From positions 61,453,475-61,517,474 of the forward strand of contig JACSVZ010000007.1 in the NCBI GenBank assembly GCA_014706295.1: DNA of 64,000 nucleotides. The letters are read 5' to 3'. How positions within the stretch are numbered: position 1 is the first letter of the stretch; each line of letters begins with the position of its first letter. Shown in pieces: positions 1-12,462 of this stretch. A program made the translations under genes and the position numbers. The notes under the pieces were generated by a model. That model was not told the origin of the DNA. It did no database searches and saw nothing but the letters and a program-made list of their open reading frames with translations. This DNA is from Lycocorax pyrrhopterus obiensis (lineage: Eukaryota > Chordata > Aves > Passeriformes > Paradisaeidae).

Positions 1-640
1 ACAAAAGAGAGGCAAAGTGACAAAGGCTGAGGCAGTGAAAAGGATTTTTAAACAAGAAGTTTGGCAAAGGGTGGAACAATTAATCATGGTCCCTGTATTG
101 GCGTGTATCATTGGATTTTCTGACTGAAGTTTTTCTGTGTTTGGGGCAGAGCTAAAGCCTCTTTGCCCTGTGGGTTCCTGGTACCTGGTGAGGGCTGAGC
201 TTGTCCCACAGGTTTTTCTCAGTGGTGGGACACACTGCCAAACTCTCATAGAAGAGGTACTTTCTTTTGAAACATTAAGTATCTTTAATTTCTCTGAAAC
301 CTCTTCCTCTCAGTCCAGTCACTAGTGACAGAAATGTGCAAGTGAGGATGTTTGTGGAGAGGACAGACACTATATGATCGGAAAGCTGAGCTAAGCCCTC
401 TTTTTTAAAATGACATTTTAATACAAGCTCTGTTAACTTCATTAAATGTCTCTGTAGATACTTACCCTGGCATCTTAGAGACTTATCTCTATTCCTATTG
501 CATTCCAAAGAAGCAAGGAAGTTGATGTCTTATTTTTTACTGGAACCACTAGAACAGAGAAATTTTAACTGAGAGATGACAAAGCTATTTAAGTGTATAA
601 TTCTGAGCAGTAACTTAAGGCTCTGTAAAAGTAGTCCCCT
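1..640. other. unique non-coding sequence
   Basis: No gene, RNA or recognisable repeat is seen. The open frames here are under 80 codons, overlap one another on both strands and resemble no protein family I know. Confidence 0.5.
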
Positions 641-644
641 GAAG

Positions 645-715
645 GATCTGGATCCAAGCAATTTGCCCAAGATCACACTGAAATTGCGTATCAGAGTGTG
701 AGGCTTGACTTCCCT
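645..715 (-). mobile_element. MIR-like (CORE-SINE) fragment
   Basis: The segment around 650-675 reads like the antisense MIR core, with the order TTGCCCAAGATCACACTGAA. In MIR-type SINEs this corresponds to TTGCCCAAGGTCACACAGC. The following 40 bases fit the decayed antisense continuation. It is too diverged to name a subfamily. The identification rests on my memory of the consensus, not on an alignment. Confidence 0.5.
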
Positions 716-3030
716 GCACTTGGACGCCCTTCTCTTGATGGAGACAGATATTGCACTGCACAGCAGGTGGAGTGGGGAAGGAGGTTGGAGCCAACCTGCT
801 CCAGCTGCTCTCCTGCCCTTCTGCCCTGTCACAGCCACCCCAGCTCTCCCAATAAGGTGCTTGTGGGCGTCCCATGCCGGGCTAATGGAGCAGGGCTATT
901 TTAAAGGGTGTGAACAGCAGACGTTTGCTAATTCTGCCTGCTATACAGTGCTTCCATGAGCAATTTTCCTAGGAAGCTGACAGGGCTGAAGGCTGTCCCA
1001 TTTTCCACAGGTATTGCTGGATCCAGGAGAAGATGTTTGCAGAGCCTGTAACTTCGCACATTTCCATTCTGCTTGAGCCTCCCTTCAGCTCTCTGCGGTT
1101 GAGAAGTCAAGAAAAAAGCTGCTGTTGGCAGAATTTGCTCTTGTGCTGAGATTTGGCCTGAGGAGCTCAAGGGTGTGTTTTGGTGAGGTTTGCTTCAGGT
1201 AATTATTTGCCTCTTGGTGCTCTTGGTGGTACCAAAGCTCTATGTGAATGTTAAAGAGTGGATTTTCAAAGAGCTTATAGCTAGTCTAGAGAATATTCCA
1301 GCTAACAATTTATTTTGAAAAGAACTGACTCTCTTAGCTAGAGGGGCTGTCTTTGTTTGGTATGGAGAAGTTTCAAACTCTTCCACTCCAGGTCTTAAGG
1401 AAAGAGATGACTGCAACACTGAGGAGCTAAGGACAGCTATCCACTGACACCTCCATTTTCAGCTTTCCACATCTGGTTAAGTTCATTATGGCATTTTTGC
1501 TTTTACATATGAATCATTAGCTCTTGGCTGTGGCCTGTAGGAAAAAGAGACAGCAATTTTCATGTGCCTGTCCATATTCTTATATAGAAAGGGGATAATA
1601 TTTTTCTAAAATACACTGTGTGAATGCTTCTGTTGCTTCTCTCATCTAAGTACTTCCAAGTTCTCTGCAAACTGTAATCAAACCATTTGTATGATGAGAC
1701 AATTCAAAGAATAAGGAGAAATATCAGATCAGCTTCCATTTATTTTATGAATCCAGAGACAAGCATATATTCCTTTCCTGCTAAGCAATGAGCAGTTCCT
1801 GTTTTATTCAGATGCACTTGAAATGTGAAGTGGGACTACAGTTTATCCGTGCTCTTGTTTTTCTGCTAATGTGCTCAAAATGGGGTTTACTTGGAAAATG
1901 TGCTTTCTTCAGCAGAACTGGAGTCTTCAGCTAAACAGCCTTTCCCAATCTAAGCAGGATAGTAAGTGGAAACGGAGGTTATTCCTCTATTAATCTCCCG
2001 TGTGGCTCAGTAAAAGCTCTGGCAGCTTCTTGTGTGACTTTCCTGTGTCAAATAGGAAAAACTTTTATACTTTTTAGTTCTCACTTCTGTACTTCAGTCC
2101 CAAGCCCAAATTTCCTTTGCTGTCAGCTGCCGCCTTTGTTCCCTTTGAAGCACCATCGAGCAACCCGGGGAGACTTGAGCTGCATTTTTGTGCTTTGTTG
2201 TCTCACCTGCTCCAGTTCCAACAGCTTGGAACGGGTGAGCGAAGCAGAGCTGCAGCTTTCTGCAAAGGCTCAGACCTGGGAAACCTCTGGTAGTACTACA
2301 GGGACTGCTGAGCTCCTTGGCAAACCACATATCCCCAGGGTCCCAGTGACTTGCAGGCACTCCTAAGGTCCTCTGGGAGTGCTTCAGTGATCCTGGTTGG
2401 CTGCCCAACAGGCTCGCTGTGACAGTGACACTTTCTGCCATCTCTCCTTCATCCACAAAACCACCCCAAACCAGCTGCTGCAGAAAACTGTAGCTTTTTT
2501 TCTGTAGCTTTTGCGAAGACAGAGCAAATCTTACTCCTTTATAAGGAAAAGAAGCTTTTTGGGTGTTGGAGAGGAGTTTAAAACACGGGATAAAACTGTG
2601 TCTCAGTTATGAGTCTATTCAAAGGATGGGAATACTGGCTCTATTTCTAGAAGGAGCATTTTCCACTGAGCCTGTGATTCCACAGCAGTTTAAGCCAAAA
2701 TAAATTGGTGTGCTGTGGTCTAGTGCTACCCCTAACCTCTACTTGCACATTCCCACTCCCAGCTCCTTCGCTCTCTGTTCTGTGCCTGTAGCTGTGGATG
2801 GGGCAGGGCTGCTCTCTACATGCAGGGGGGTTTGCAGGGTGGCAGGAGGGCAGGGCAGAGGTGCTGTGTTTCTGTAACACCCAAAAGCTAAGTCACCACC
2901 TGGCCAAAAATTCTGGGAACTTGTGGCCTGCCTTAATCAAATCCACATGTCCAAACAGGAAGCCACTCAGTGCTGTTCTGCATTTCCATGGGCAGCCTGG
3001 GATGGAGAGTGGGGAAGATACTGTTGAGTA
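716..3030. other. unique non-coding sequence
   Basis: About 2.3 kb with no supported gene or repeat. The longest open frames (110 codons on + at 2034-2366 and 120 codons on - at 2094-2456) overlap each other on opposite strands, as expected by chance in a GC-richer patch. Neither shows a recognisable domain, signal peptide or membrane segment. Confidence 0.5.
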
Positions 3031-3033
3031 TTT

Positions 3034-3130
3034 TTCCTAGTTCTCCCACTAATTTATGCTCTTTCTGACCTTTGGCAAAACAATATAATTTGCAGATGTC
3101 CAAACTGTACAATGGGGCTATCAATACATT
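3034..3130 (+). mobile_element. MIR-like (CORE-SINE) fragment, sense
   Basis: The order of motifs follows the MIR sense strand: CTAGTTCTCCCACTAATTT, then CTTTCTGACCTTTGGCAAAA, then AACTGTACAATGGGGCTAT. These match the MIR CTGCCACT...TGTGTGACCTTGGGCAAG...CTGTAAAATGGGG series, with many substitutions. This is the best-preserved of the MIR-like pieces in the window. Such elements predate birds, so the insertion is ancient. Confidence 0.6.
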
Positions 3131-3582
3131 TCATCCCATAGGAAACTTGCTCAGTAATACTCTGTGAGCCAAGACATTTGAGATCCCTGGACAGAAAGTG
3201 CTTCTGTATTGCTATAATTATGATTTTGTTTGTTATTGCATGTTTGTAAATATGGGGCAAGAAGTCTGTGAAATTACCATAAATCAAAGACTCTGGAAAA
3301 CTGTCCAAAGGAAATATATCCTTTGGACATTACTTTTACTCTGGAGTTTGTAAATATTAGAGTCCATATTAGACAAAATATTTTTCTGCATTCTGTTGTC
3401 ACTGAAACTGCGGGAAAAACAGAGTGACACCTTGTCCCCATGTAAAAATATTGAGATCAAAATAAAATTGGCTTATAATTTTTTCCACCTTGATTCTTTT
3501 CTTCAGGGGAAAAAAAGAATGTTAGAGGGAGCCCAGAGCATTACCCTGTCTGGGCTGTGCTGCATGGGGCTAATTCAAAACT

Positions 3583-3650
3583 GAATCGCAGAATCATGGA
3601 ATGATTTGGACTGGAAGGGACATTAAAGATCATCTTCTTCTAACCCAAGA
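3583..3650 (-). mobile_element. CR1 LINE 3' end fragment
   Basis: The segment begins GAATCGCAGAATCATGGAAT and continues through GGACTGGAAGGGACATTAAA. This is the reverse complement of the CR1 3' tail. Only the last 70 or so bases are recognisable, so the copy is a very short 5' truncation or has decayed. CR1 is a non-LTR retrotransposon that copies itself by target-primed reverse transcription and is usually 5'-truncated. Confidence 0.75.
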
Positions 3651-3989
3651 TCCACGAGATCCAGTACAGAAGAATAAAGTAAGGGGAACTCAGCCAAGCA
3701 TCTCTGCTGGTCCCAACTGTTGGAGTTTATCAGAGTCTAAACTCAAATCTGCTTTGTGACCCTCATGAGAAAGGTAGAACAGGTTGCCAATAATGGAAAC
3801 ACTCAGAAAAAATGGGTTTGTTTCCTGTTTAAATGTTTCTGCTGTCCCACATGTGCATCCAGGGCGTTTCCATGGGCAGCACTGCTGGAAGTCTGCTTCC
3901 TCCTCCCGCATCTGGGCTGACAGTCAGGAGTGAATGCGGGAGACCAGGTTGACAAAGAGCTGAGTATTATCCTGAGGATAAATGAGTTA

Positions 3990-4560
3990 ACCCATCACTG
4001 CAAACACTGTGCTGGCGGATTTTACTGCAATTAGCTCCACAAATACCAAGACATGCAGTCTGCAACCAGACTAAAAGGTCTCCTAAACAATTAGGGGACC
4101 ACGGCCCCATGGACCCCTGTCATGCACATTAATGTCACTGGCCTTAGCAAGGGGGATGTGTGTGCTTTGATGCCAGGAGAATCCAGGGTTTGACGGCCCC
4201 ATAAACTTCATCCCATTTTTGGTCCCACGACTCAGTGGCATTTTATTTACTGCACCTAATAACTTTTAGTCAATAAACACGTACAGGTTGGAGAGAAGGT
4301 CTAGTGTGAGCTTAATTACCTCAACTCTCTGCCTTCTCTTTTGTTATGTACATCATGGATACTTGACAGCATTAACATTCCTGGAATTGTATCTGCCATC
4401 CTTTGTAAAAGGATTGAATACTACGCATTAGTTCGGGCTCGTGGGGCATTTGTGTCTCCAACAACAGCTTAATTATGGACATTGTTTACTAATCAGTATT
4501 AAATTGACAGACTATGAGGGCTAATCTGGAGATTAACACAATAGCTTGTTTTCATTTTGT
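3990..4560. promoter_or_regulatory. candidate conserved non-coding element
   Basis: An AT-rich block without repeats, dense in homeodomain-type cores (TTAATTA at 4469-4475, several TAAT) and with a perfect forkhead-type TGTTTAC at 4483-4489. The texture resembles vertebrate developmental enhancers. Conservation cannot be tested from one sequence, so this is an inference from composition and motifs only. Confidence 0.3.
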
Positions 4561-5730
4561 TCTTCTAGCAGTTTATTGAATGCAAGATTTAAAACAAGAC
4601 CCTTTTGTGAGCTTTACCTTCCCCATCACAGCTGTGTGAGTGGAAAGGTCTGTGCATTTCCTCTCTGTAACTTAGAGTTTGGCTACAAACATTTTGCTCA
4701 ATATATAAGAACAACCATAAAAATATATTTGCTGTATTGGATGTAAAAGCAATACAGGGTGTCCTTTCTGTAGGATCAGCAGCTCACAAATCTTTAGGCT
4801 CATTTTAAGCCTCCTGTTTGTTCTGTTTCACAAACTATACCGAGTATCATCACTCAAACAAATGCCAACAGACCCCAGGCCCCAAGGAGTAATTTGTGTA
4901 GTGAGAAGATCTGATGTCACTGTGTGCAAAGTCATTCAGTGAAAGCTGTGGGCACCTCTGGGCCATCTGTTTTGCCCATACAAATTATGGAATTCCCCAA
5001 TAGTTCTGATTTCCCTGTGAAGAATCTCCATTGTTGGCCATGAAAGCTGCCCAGAGTTGAGTTTGTTCTGCATAGGCAGGTGCCTGTTTGATCATGAGAA
5101 ATATGAGGGTTTGTTTAGGGAAGGACACACATGTGAGAGCGTCTTACACACGTTGTGTGTTTGCTCTTGTCTGACTGCAGCACTGGTGATTTACAGCAAT
5201 GACACTGATCTGACATGTCAAGTTTCCAAAATATTCACATCTGTATCCCACTCGGATTTTTCAAACTGCTGAAAACACCTCGGGTTTTTTAGTCTGGGAA
5301 ACTTTGTTTCCTCCAGGATTACTTATCTGATTAAGTATGAATGAATGAAAACTCACTTAGTAATAGTGTGATAACCTTTTTCTAGTCTCTTACTTTCTCC
5401 AGGGGTGATGTAGTGTGGGGAGAAGTGATGCTACAAAAGATGTAGGGTGGGAGGAAGTGATGCCACACTGCACTTCACGGCACCAGAGACGGTGGGAGAG
5501 TGGGTAAAACAACAAGGAACAAGTGGAAAAGGACTGTACTTGCCTCTGTCCCACACATGGCAATTCTCCTACGCAGGGTTGAATGACAGTGTGGCACTCC
5601 AAATTACAGTATGGAACAGCAGTCATTTTACTTGTGGCAAGAAATATGACAAATCCAACAAAAAATCTGACAAATATTTCTGAACTGCCCAGCAGAGTGT
5701 CTCCCAGATCAGCGCTCTTCTTGTCCATGC
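4561..5730. other. unique non-coding sequence
   Basis: No gene or clear repeat is recognised. The 5405-5480 stretch contains a diverged internal duplication around the words GGGGAGAAGTGATGCTACA and GGGAGGAAGTGATGCCACA, about 40 bases apart. Confidence 0.4.
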
Positions 5731-5734
5731 TCTC

Positions 5735-5910
5735 CTCATGCTGGAAGTAATTAGTATAAAAACCCTAATCTTTTTTTGCATCCGAGCCACGCGGTATAAT
5801 CCAGCCTTTCAGAAGGGTAAGTCAGTATTTCTAAGCTCACTTGGATTTAATGTAAACAATAAAGGGCTAATTCAATAAAATGGCTTTGACCCATCAAAAT
5901 CTACTTTCGG
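5735..5910. promoter_or_regulatory. candidate conserved non-coding element
   Basis: A compact repeat-free block with TAATTAG, CCTAATC, ACAATAAAG (SOX/TCF-like) and CTAATTC cores. It looks like an enhancer core by composition only. Confidence 0.22.
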
Positions 5911-6540
5911 GAGCTGTACTGCAGGCTGGGAGCCCACATGGGGTGTTGTGCATGCAGGAATCTTCAAACCTGCCTCTTTGGAGAATAGCTCAGATGCAGA
6001 TGGATCAGCCTTAAGGAGAGACACTTGTTAGAGATTTTGCACCTTGCTTTTGGGGACATTCTTAAAGAATTTGCTTGTCAAATAGAATATGAAACTTTTC
6101 TGATTTATTTGCAGGTCTTGGGAAAAACAAAGGAAAAAAAAATAGTAAATGCTTTTTTTTCATTTTTAAAATTTTTGATTTTAAATTTCTTCAGAGGACT
6201 GTAGTTTTCAGGAAAATGTGAAGATTTCTACCGTCTGTCTCCTAAAAAAATCACAAGAATGATGTTAAAAATTAGGGCATTCAGACGCATTTGTTGGCTT
6301 CTGAAAATTGAAGCTAGAGGTCTCCAAACATTTCAGCTTACAGCCTCTGACAAGTCTCCCAAAAGAAGTGCAGGCTCTTGCACAGTGAGCTTAAGACCAT
6401 GGCAAATATGGTCTTTTATAGTTATGCTGCTGACTCCTTAAAAATTGTTAATCACAGGTTGAAAGTGATGTAAATGATTGATTATTGTAGCACAGGCAAG
6501 TTTTATTTACATTTTACTTTTGCTCTTTGCTGCTTAGCTC
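5911..6540. other. unique non-coding sequence, A/T-rich
   Basis: No feature is recognised. Short A- and T-runs lie around 6135-6190. The 60-codon frame at 6259-6441 has no recognisable content. Confidence 0.4.
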
Positions 6541-6548
6541 AAGGGGTT

Positions 6549-6642
6549 CGGAGGTGTCCCTGCCCGTGGCAGGGGGTTGGAACTAGATGGTTTTTACAGT
6601 CCCTTCCAACCCAAACCATTCTAGGATTATATGATTCTGTGG
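6549..6642 (+). mobile_element. CR1 LINE 3' end fragment
   Basis: It contains the sense CR1 3' motif series: GGTGTCCCTGCCCGTGGCAG, then GGGGTTGGAACTAGATGG, then CCCTTCCAACCCAAACCATT, ending in an ATTCTAGGATTATATGATT octamer tail. About 95 bases are kept, so it is a strongly 5'-truncated copy. Confidence 0.88.
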
Positions 6643-7011
6643 TTGTTCTTTTACACAGGAGCAGCAGGGTTTTACAAACTGATTCATATTGACTTCATAG
6701 CTGTGAATATAAATCCACAAACCAGGTATTTTAACTATTATGCACAAAGGTTAGTAACTCTGCTCTCTGGATCCACCTTTTTTGCTGTTGCTTGTATTCA
6801 GTCCTTTTTAAGCAACAGTTTTGAAAGGGTGGGCACTCGAATGTTTTCTGGGGACTCTTGGGAAGCTGATAAAGTTTGCCAGTTAATCCAATAAAGCTAA
6901 GTCTGTTGCATCAGACCACATCAGCCAGATCAGTTTACACTTCGTCTTTTAAAGCAGGTCTTTGTTTATTTTCTTAAAGAAGTACCTGCTACCTGTACAT
7001 GTGCTCTCTGG

Positions 7012-7690
7012 GCAGGAAGGACCACCCCACTGATCATCTATTTCCAACCCCTGTTTCTGTAGGCCATGAAATGTTTTTTTGGGAGCTGGATTAAAGTGTT
7101 GAATTACAACAGTATCTGGTCTTTCTTAAAGGCTAAGAAGAACAAAGTCAGCCAAATTCTGTACTAATGTGTTCCAATATTTAATAATGGTTATTACAGG
7201 GAAATTACTTTTTGTTTTAGGGTTGAATTCACCTGTCTCTATGCCGCCACTGGATTTTGTTATACTTCCATTAGATCAAGAAGTTCCTGGCTCTCAGGCC
7301 ACTCCTCCATGTATTAAGCTCAACAAACTGAACTCCCTAAGGCTCTTACTATAAGCTTTCCTTTTCAAGATCTGAATATTTTTTGTAGCCCTTCTTTGAA
7401 TACTTGAGGAGTATTCCAACCTCCTTCAAAGCATGAGCATCAGAACAAAGCAGTTGCTCTAATAGATGTCTAATAGCTGTGTACAGAGGCAGTGTTGCTT
7501 TTCTGGTTTTATTTCAAGGATATCTTATGATCAAATGAACTATTGTTTTTGCCACAGCATCTCAGAGATTTGTGTCTGTCCATTTCCCCTTGAAGCCCTG
7601 CTGCTTTCCAAGTCTCTCTCCCATCCTGCTGGCAAAACCTACATGTTATATTTCAATATATTAACATGGCCAAGTCACCCATCCATGGTA
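7012..7690 (-). mobile_element. ancient CR1-type LINE relic, antisense
   Basis: Read antisense, this follows the terminal region of the old amniote CR1 type found in turtles and crocodilians. The signs in order are GATCATCTATTTCCAACCCC near 7031, TGTGTTCCAATATTTAATAA near 7168, CCACTGGATTTTGTTATAC near 7248, AACAAACTGAACTCCCTAAG near 7323, CATCAGAACAAAG near 7440 and TTTTGCCACAGCATCTCAGA near 7545. It is heavily decayed with many indels, and no reading frame survives. The right-hand boundary is uncertain. Confidence 0.6.
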
Positions 7691-8870
7691 ATAGAGTTTT
7701 TCTTTCTATCCACTACAGACAGAGGCTTGAAAGCAGCTTTTCTCACACCCTGATGACAACTCAATGCACATTACTGCTCACTTAGACCTTCAGCATTCAG
7801 GCTTGTGTGTTTCTGTACAATCTCTGACAACCTAACAGGTAAGTGTCTGCAAAAAACCCAAATACTCTCTGGTTCCTCCTTTCTTTGCCAAAGGAGATGT
7901 AACTACTGGTTATGTGACTTATCCCCAAGTTTCAACTGTATAATCTTCTTCAGGGAGTGAAGGAAAGAAAAGGAGGTTTCTGACACCTTTTTACTACTTT
8001 TGCTATTACAACATAGAGGTTTTTAAACTTAGTCTCTCTCAAACCACACCACCTTAAAATGCCTTTAGACATTGTCTTCTAGGTCTCGCTGTGCCAGTTT
8101 AAGATATTATGATCCTCAGCTATTCTTTACCACTGGCATGTAAGGATTCCTTCTTCCCAGCTCGCCCAAAATCAGCCAGATTAAATCAGACTGTGTGTCC
8201 AAACAGTTTTAGTTTCTCTAAACCAGAACTGCCTCAGCAACACACCTCTGCTTCTCCTTCTCCTGTCTTCCCACAGACTTTAGTTGCCATCAGACCGTGC
8301 AATGAGGCAGCTTGGAGAAGGCAAATCTATTAATAATTACTCACTTTTTGTTAGGGTTAAGATACAACCACATTTGGTTTCTTTTATAATTCAAGGAGAA
8401 ATCTCTAGAGAGTAATCCAGACCACCTAAATTCTGATTTTCCTCCTCTCCTTTTAGGAAAGCGGAGGGTAAAGTTTTATGATGCAGTTGAGCTGACCTAA
8501 CATCTTGCCCTGCTGTTGAAAGAGGCAGTTCTGCTCCTCCCCACTTCCCCACAGTATCATGATTATTCCATTCTCAACCTCCATTTACACAGTTTGGTAA
8601 GAGATTCTCAGCCCATCTTCCAGGAGGTTGTTAACCCTCTGTGTGAGACTAAAAACTCTGTTCTCTGTAAAAGTTGTTGCACTGTGCAACAAAACCAGTT
8701 TTCCCCTCCTTCACTGTTTTCTTAATGAGCTAAACTTTCACTTACTGTTCTTTGCCTTGCTTGGAAAGTTTTCTGAGAGTTCCTTTATAAACCCTTTTCT
8801 GCAGTCTGTCAGGAGCTCTGGGATGGTGCCTGGTGTAATATCATGGATGTCAGTGTGGATTCCACTCAAA
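7691..8870. other. non-coding sequence, origin unclear
   Basis: No gene is recognised. The left part may be a further decayed extension of the adjoining old CR1, but I could not follow the motif order past about 7690. Open frames are below 105 codons and featureless. Confidence 0.35.
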
Positions 8871-8873
8871 GCA

Positions 8874-8936
8874 GTACAGCTGGACTTGATGATGTTAGAG
8901 GTCTTTTCCAACCTTAATGATTTTGGAATGCTATAG
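8874..8936 (+). mobile_element. old CR1 LINE 3' end fragment
   Basis: The run CAGCTGGACTTGATGATGTT followed by AGAGGTCTTTTCCAACCTTA and ATGATTTTGGAATG is the sense 3' end of an older avian CR1 type. It differs from the younger copies, which have TTGGAACTAGATGATCTTTA. Only the tail is preserved clearly. The 50 bases before it may belong to the same copy. Confidence 0.72.
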
Positions 8937-8939
8937 TCC

Positions 8940-9985
8940 TTCCCGAACTTGGAATCTTCCATCTTCATTGTAGTAATACGTTGCCTTCATTCCTGGAAAA
9001 CTATTGATTTTCTTATTTTCTGTCTTTTGTCTCTTGCAGACCATCTTAATCACTCTCCTTTATGGGGTTCTCAGGCAGGACTGAGAAATTTAAGGTTATG
9101 TCTCTGACCCCTGAAGTCTGTCTGGTTTGAGCCAGTGGCAATTCTCAAGCCATTCCTCCAGTTTATTCTTGCAAGACAATCTTTTCGTATGTCTACAGTG
9201 TCAGGTACAATTGAATACACCCAGGGATAAAGAGTTTGGGCTTCCTCCTTGCTCTGACGTGTTTTCAGTCATCTTTTGTTTCCCTGTCTATGCTTTTTAT
9301 GTGATTCCTCTGGGAGAGAGTGTGGGAGTCCCTGTGGAGTGATTTGGGCCTATCAGTTGAGGAAAGATGTTTCTCTCAGCCACAAACTTTCTCCTCCACC
9401 TGAGCTATTACTTTGTACTTCATAAAGGCAAAACCATGTCTCTTTTGAAGGAGAAATCAAAATTTGGACATAGAGTGTAGTGGCATAAGCTGATGATCCT
9501 CTGTCCATCTGTGTTGCTGTTGGGAAACTCTCTGCAAAGCAAAGACCCGAGCTCAGCTCTGGGAATATTCTCAGAAATTCCATGGCCAGGCACTTGCCTT
9601 TCACACTTTGTACTCCCACAGTACCATCCCCTGGCAAAGGGTTTCAAATAAGCTTAGGAAATCACAGTCAGAACCTACAGCACATCCTTGTTCCTGATGC
9701 CAGCTGCTCAAGAACCCTAAAAGCTATCACACAAACCCCAAAAGACCCTGAGGGTGGGCTTTGCACAGTCTCCAAATGTGGTGCTGGTGCAGGGGCATCG
9801 CAGAACTGCCTGGTCACACCAGGACCGCTCAGTTGTGGCTGTCTGGTTGTATCACTCACTGTTCACCATGAGGAGTCAGGGGTTGATAGCTTGGTTTCTG
9901 GTGGACAGGCCAATGTTTCTTTGTTTCCTGCTTTTCTCAAAGCTCTGTTTGTGCCCAGATGAAGCCAAACCTGTTTAAATTACTG
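8940..9985. other. unique non-coding sequence
   Basis: No gene or repeat is recognised. The 126-codon frame at 9582-9962 on + overlaps antisense and out-of-frame open frames, has no known motif and lacks flanking splice or promoter context that would support it. Confidence 0.4.
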
Positions 9986-9989
9986 CCAG

Positions 9990-10230
9990 TCAGAGATGCA
10001 AATGTCCATCGGGCTTTTTATTGGACTTTCCCATCCATAACTCCACCTTTTCCTTGAGCAAAGGAAGCAGTGAGGGAGGAAAGGAGCTGCCCTACATTAA
10101 TTAGAGACTTTGCTTTTCCCAGTGACAGACTATCACTAATTACAACACATCAGTGACCCCCCACTTGCCTCAATGCTGCTGCTTGGTGAGCTAATGAGGG
10201 GGAGAGGAGGAGCTGGAGCAAGAGGCTGTC
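9990..10230. promoter_or_regulatory. candidate conserved non-coding element
   Basis: A repeat-free block containing ATTAATTAG, CACTAATTAC and GAGCTAATGAG homeodomain-type cores within about 120 bases. The call is based on motif density only. Confidence 0.25.
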
Positions 10231-12380
10231 CTGAGTGGTTTGAAGTGGTGTAGGGAGTGTTTACTTCACTCTAAAATGGAGTTTGAACTATAAAACTGGG
10301 GTTTGCAACAACAATACCGATATGTTCTTGTGACTTGCTATTAAAGATGCTACTAATGCTCTAATTAACTAATAAACTTTGCAGCATATGCTTGTCTTTG
10401 CCTCTGAGTGGAAGGAGGTCTGTCCCCATTCCTTGTTTGTGTGCAGATGACCTGCTCCACCTCATTAGCTCTGCAGTGCTGGTTGGTGTGCTGGGAAGGA
10501 TGATCCTGAAAGATCCACCCATCTGAAAGGGATGAAGAGCGGCAGCCCAGACAAAGCTGCCATCCCTGCTTGCCCCATGGGAATTGATTCGATGGGGGCA
10601 CAGGAACAGGGATGCAAAGGAGCAAAAAGCTCCCATCTCCCTCGTAGGCATTCAGTGAAATCAATGAGAATGTTCCTGCTCTGATTTTTTAAAACATACA
10701 CATGCACTTAATATTAAACCATATTCTATAATCAACAGTCCAGGTCCTGATTTGAGTTAAATAATCCTTGGCTGGGGAGCTGACCTTCCCTTCCTGGCAT
10801 TTGAAACTGCCAGCTGCTGACTTATTTTAGGTGTTTTTTCAAGAACACAATGCACAGCTAGATCCAATGATCAGCCCCTGAAGGAAGTGAATGCTGTCCC
10901 CTTTAGTTTTGTACAATTGTAAATTTAAAAGACTTTTGATCCTTAAAAGAACTCCTCTGTAGCTGGATGAAAAATCCCCCTTTCCTGAAAAGTAATATAA
11001 ATAGCAAAATAACCAGTCAACTAATATTGTAGATCTACATTTTTCAGAATTCTCTAATTCACCCCAGCTCTCAAAACCTGGTGTTTAGAAAGGGTGTTAT
11101 TACAATTCAAAACACTTCAGCGAATTTTGCCAGATAATGTGGTTTAAAGAAATATACCTTATTTCTTCTGACACCAGTGAGATTTGACTATTTACTCAAA
11201 GGCACTACAATATTTTGCTGAACAGGGATGCTATAAAATATGTCCTTAAATTTAAATTATCTTAAAAACCTAAACTAGTTAAATGTCAGTATCTGCTAGA
11301 TTTGATTTGGGGTCACTCAGTACCATTAGAAGGGAGAATAACACATTTTGGAGGAATCCAGAGAACCAAGTTCAGGGCGAAATGAACTTTTCTTGTCTGT
11401 AAAACAGTTGTTGAAGTCTCAGGAAGAGAGATTTGTACTGGGAATGCTGTTGGCATAGTGATAACCATCAAACTGAATGGACTCTTGGAAAGAACAACAC
11501 TTGATAACAGCTGTGTTTGCATTAAACATTTTTAGAGTTCAGTTCAGAGCAGTTCTGCACCATATATGTAGAATTTTTATGCAGAATTTGCATACAGAAA
11601 GCATGGAATGCTCTTTACTGGGTAAATTATTTGCTTCTGCTATTTATTACACTCCCCCCCTCCATCCCCTGGGCACACGTGGCTGCAAGGATTTGAGTTA
11701 GTTGAGAAAACAGGTGTGCCTGGTCAGAAGAGCAAAAAAGCAAGTATTCAAGGGAAAAGTAGGATTTTTGTTTGGAGAGAGATGTATAAAGCAGCCCTCC
11801 CTCTGGGTCCAGCTAAAGTGACCTTTTGGCAAGAGTGAATCAAGGCACAGATACCACGGGCTGTATTTACCTCAGTTAATGCAGATGCTTTAATTCTGTC
11901 CTTATTTGGCAAAGCATTTAAGTATAGTCTTAAGTCAGGAATATTGCTGTACCAGGCTTACTCTCTCCTCTGAGAGAGAGGGGTTCCTCTAGATGCTTCT
12001 TCAGGTCACCAATGCAGTGGGCCATATTCTCTCACTTTAGAGAAACCACAGGGAACTCGCCTGATAAAACTGAAACAGTCCAACACCTCATTTCACGTGA
12101 CAGGGGCATTCTTACTCCTCTTCCTCACCCTTCTTCCCAACGATGTGGATCGATTTCCTCTGTTGCAGCTGCTCCCCTACTTGCCTGACTGCATATTAAA
12201 AGCTGAATCAACTCACAAATCTGTAAGAAAATAATCTTTTTTCTTTGGTCAGGTGTAGCAAAAGCATTCCTGGAGGCTGAGGGAATTGCATCCGAGGTCA
12301 GGGCAGTGCCAGGGAACACATAAGGAATACTGCGATGTGATGGATTCTTTCCTTCCAGCAGAACTGGCCTCAGAAGGTTG
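10231..12380. other. unique non-coding sequence
   Basis: About 2.1 kb without a recognised gene or repeat. The frames of 96-108 codons around 10361-10664 and 12125-12545 overlap one another on the same strand in different frames, which argues against real coding. Confidence 0.45.
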
Positions 12381-12383
12381 TCT

Positions 12384-12462
12384 CCTGTTTTCCAAAAAGC
12401 CAAGGATAAAGTAAACCCAAAAATCTGACTTCCTGCTTTCCAAAAGGCCAAGCATCAAGTAA
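12384..12462. repeat. imperfect tandem duplication, 48-bp period
   Basis: A 31-base word at 12384-12414 recurs at 12432-12462 with four mismatches, giving a 48-base period. The second unit ends exactly where the following CR1 fragment begins. Confidence 0.7.
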
